The translations under genes and the position numbers were made by a program. The notes beneath the pieces are model-generated. The model had not been told where the DNA came from. It saw only the letters and a program-made list of their open reading frames with translations, and did not search any database. 64,000 nt of DNA from Lycocorax pyrrhopterus obiensis (lineage: Eukaryota; Chordata; Aves; Passeriformes; Paradisaeidae), in NCBI GenBank assembly GCA_014706295.1, contig JACSVZ010000007.1:45336975-45400974 (forward strand), written 5' to 3'. Within the stretch, counting starts at the first letter, position 1. Each line of letters opens with the position of its first letter. This document shows positions 63,335-64,000 of this stretch, in pieces.

Positions 63335-63400
63335 AAAACAAACAAACAAACAAACACAAAAAACCCCACCTAAAAAACCCAACCCGCCCCCCCCCCAAAA
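63335..63400 (+). repeat. (AAAC)n and C10 low-complexity patch
   Basis: An AAAC tetranucleotide run (63335-63356) is followed by A/C-rich sequence and a run of ten Cs (63387-63396). The Lys/Pro/Gln-rich peptide over it is a by-product. Confidence 0.85.
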
Positions 63401-64000
63401 GCAAGACAACAAATATTTGCTCAATTTTCCCCAATTGTTACTGGATTCTGTGTATTACATTGACACGAATGAAACTATGAAGAAGTTACTCTGCAGAATT
63501 GCTAATTGGCATTATTTCCCCAATATGACCCTTCAGCAAAGGGTTTTTTTACAGTACTGCAAAGCAACAACAAACCACTAATTTGTTCTAAATCCTGAGT
63601 CCTCAGCAGTTCACACAGCTCCCTAGCTAACGGTTGAGCTTTGCCACAGGCTAAGCATTTGTTTTTATGACTCTTGCTTCATTTGAAAGAAGTGTCAACA
63701 TAAAATCCATGGAGTTCTACAGTGCTGTATTGTGAAATGCTGAGATATTGTGAAATACTGAGAGCTGCAAGACTATGGCAATGCATGGAAGTCGAGGAAA
63801 ATGGAATAAAATGAAGAAATGACTGTGTCACTGGCCCTGTTTATTGTCTAAGCGACAAAATGTTTTCTGAAGAAAGTGAGTCAATGACAGAAGCCTCCTG
63901 AATGTACTCAGCAGTTACAATTTAATCTAATGCTGTTTGTGCTTGGTTGCTACTGATCATTTACTGATCCACGTATTTTTTATCAATCTGCTTTTCTTGT
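63401..64000. other. unique DNA to window end, no gene seen
   Basis: A short near-repeat around GTGAAATGCTGAGATATT and GTGAAATACTGAGAG lies near 63732-63765. No other feature was seen. Confidence 0.5.

Overview
This window looks like non-coding nuclear DNA from a bird. The evidence is the mobile-element mix: two CR1 LINE 3' fragments, and four LTR pieces of two types that I recognise as widespread in avian genomes. There are also a few very decayed MIR-like SINE relics, and long AT-rich stretches between them. Every open reading frame in the window is short, repeat-derived or low-complexity. I could not support a single protein-coding exon, rRNA or tRNA, and there is no bacterial-style gene organisation or CRISPR array. 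The window is best read as part of a gene desert or a very large intron.

Layout. Positions 1-5.0 kb are AT-rich single-copy DNA with a possible MIR scrap near 3.8 kb. An old CR1 fragment (about 5036-5300) is followed by a (TA)n(TG)n microsatellite (5532-5624). From 5.6 to 21.2 kb the sequence is mostly unique. It holds a 24-bp perfect palindrome (6992-7015), MIR relics near 11.4 and 20.1 kb and a short CR1 3' end at 15.5 kb. A GC-rich solo LTR on the minus strand (21198-22306) has TG...CA ends and a matching 5-bp duplication on each side. About 640 bp further on lies an older, truncated LTR of a related type (about 22945-23325). From 23.3 to 36.6 kb the DNA is unique, with a stem-loop cluster (26948-27037), a CTCF-like plus octamer site pair (about 29206-29257) and a long inverted repeat (33298-33416). 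A pure pentanucleotide array (36642-36889) runs into a degenerate polypyrimidine tract ending near 37024. A near-complete plus-strand LTR (about 41219-41945) and another of a different type (about 49575-50220) follow. The last 14 kb are unique and AT-rich, with small tandem duplications and a cluster of homeodomain-type motifs near 61.8 kb.

There are no genes here to place in a pathway. Any function would have to be regulatory or structural, and raw sequence alone cannot prove that. I found no evidence of an undescribed biological system. The strongest leads are the solo LTR with its target-site duplication, the 33.3-kb hairpin, the stem-loop cluster at 27.0 kb and the long pure pentanucleotide array. 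Family assignments come from memory of consensus motifs, not from a database search, so element boundaries are approximate unless stated otherwise.
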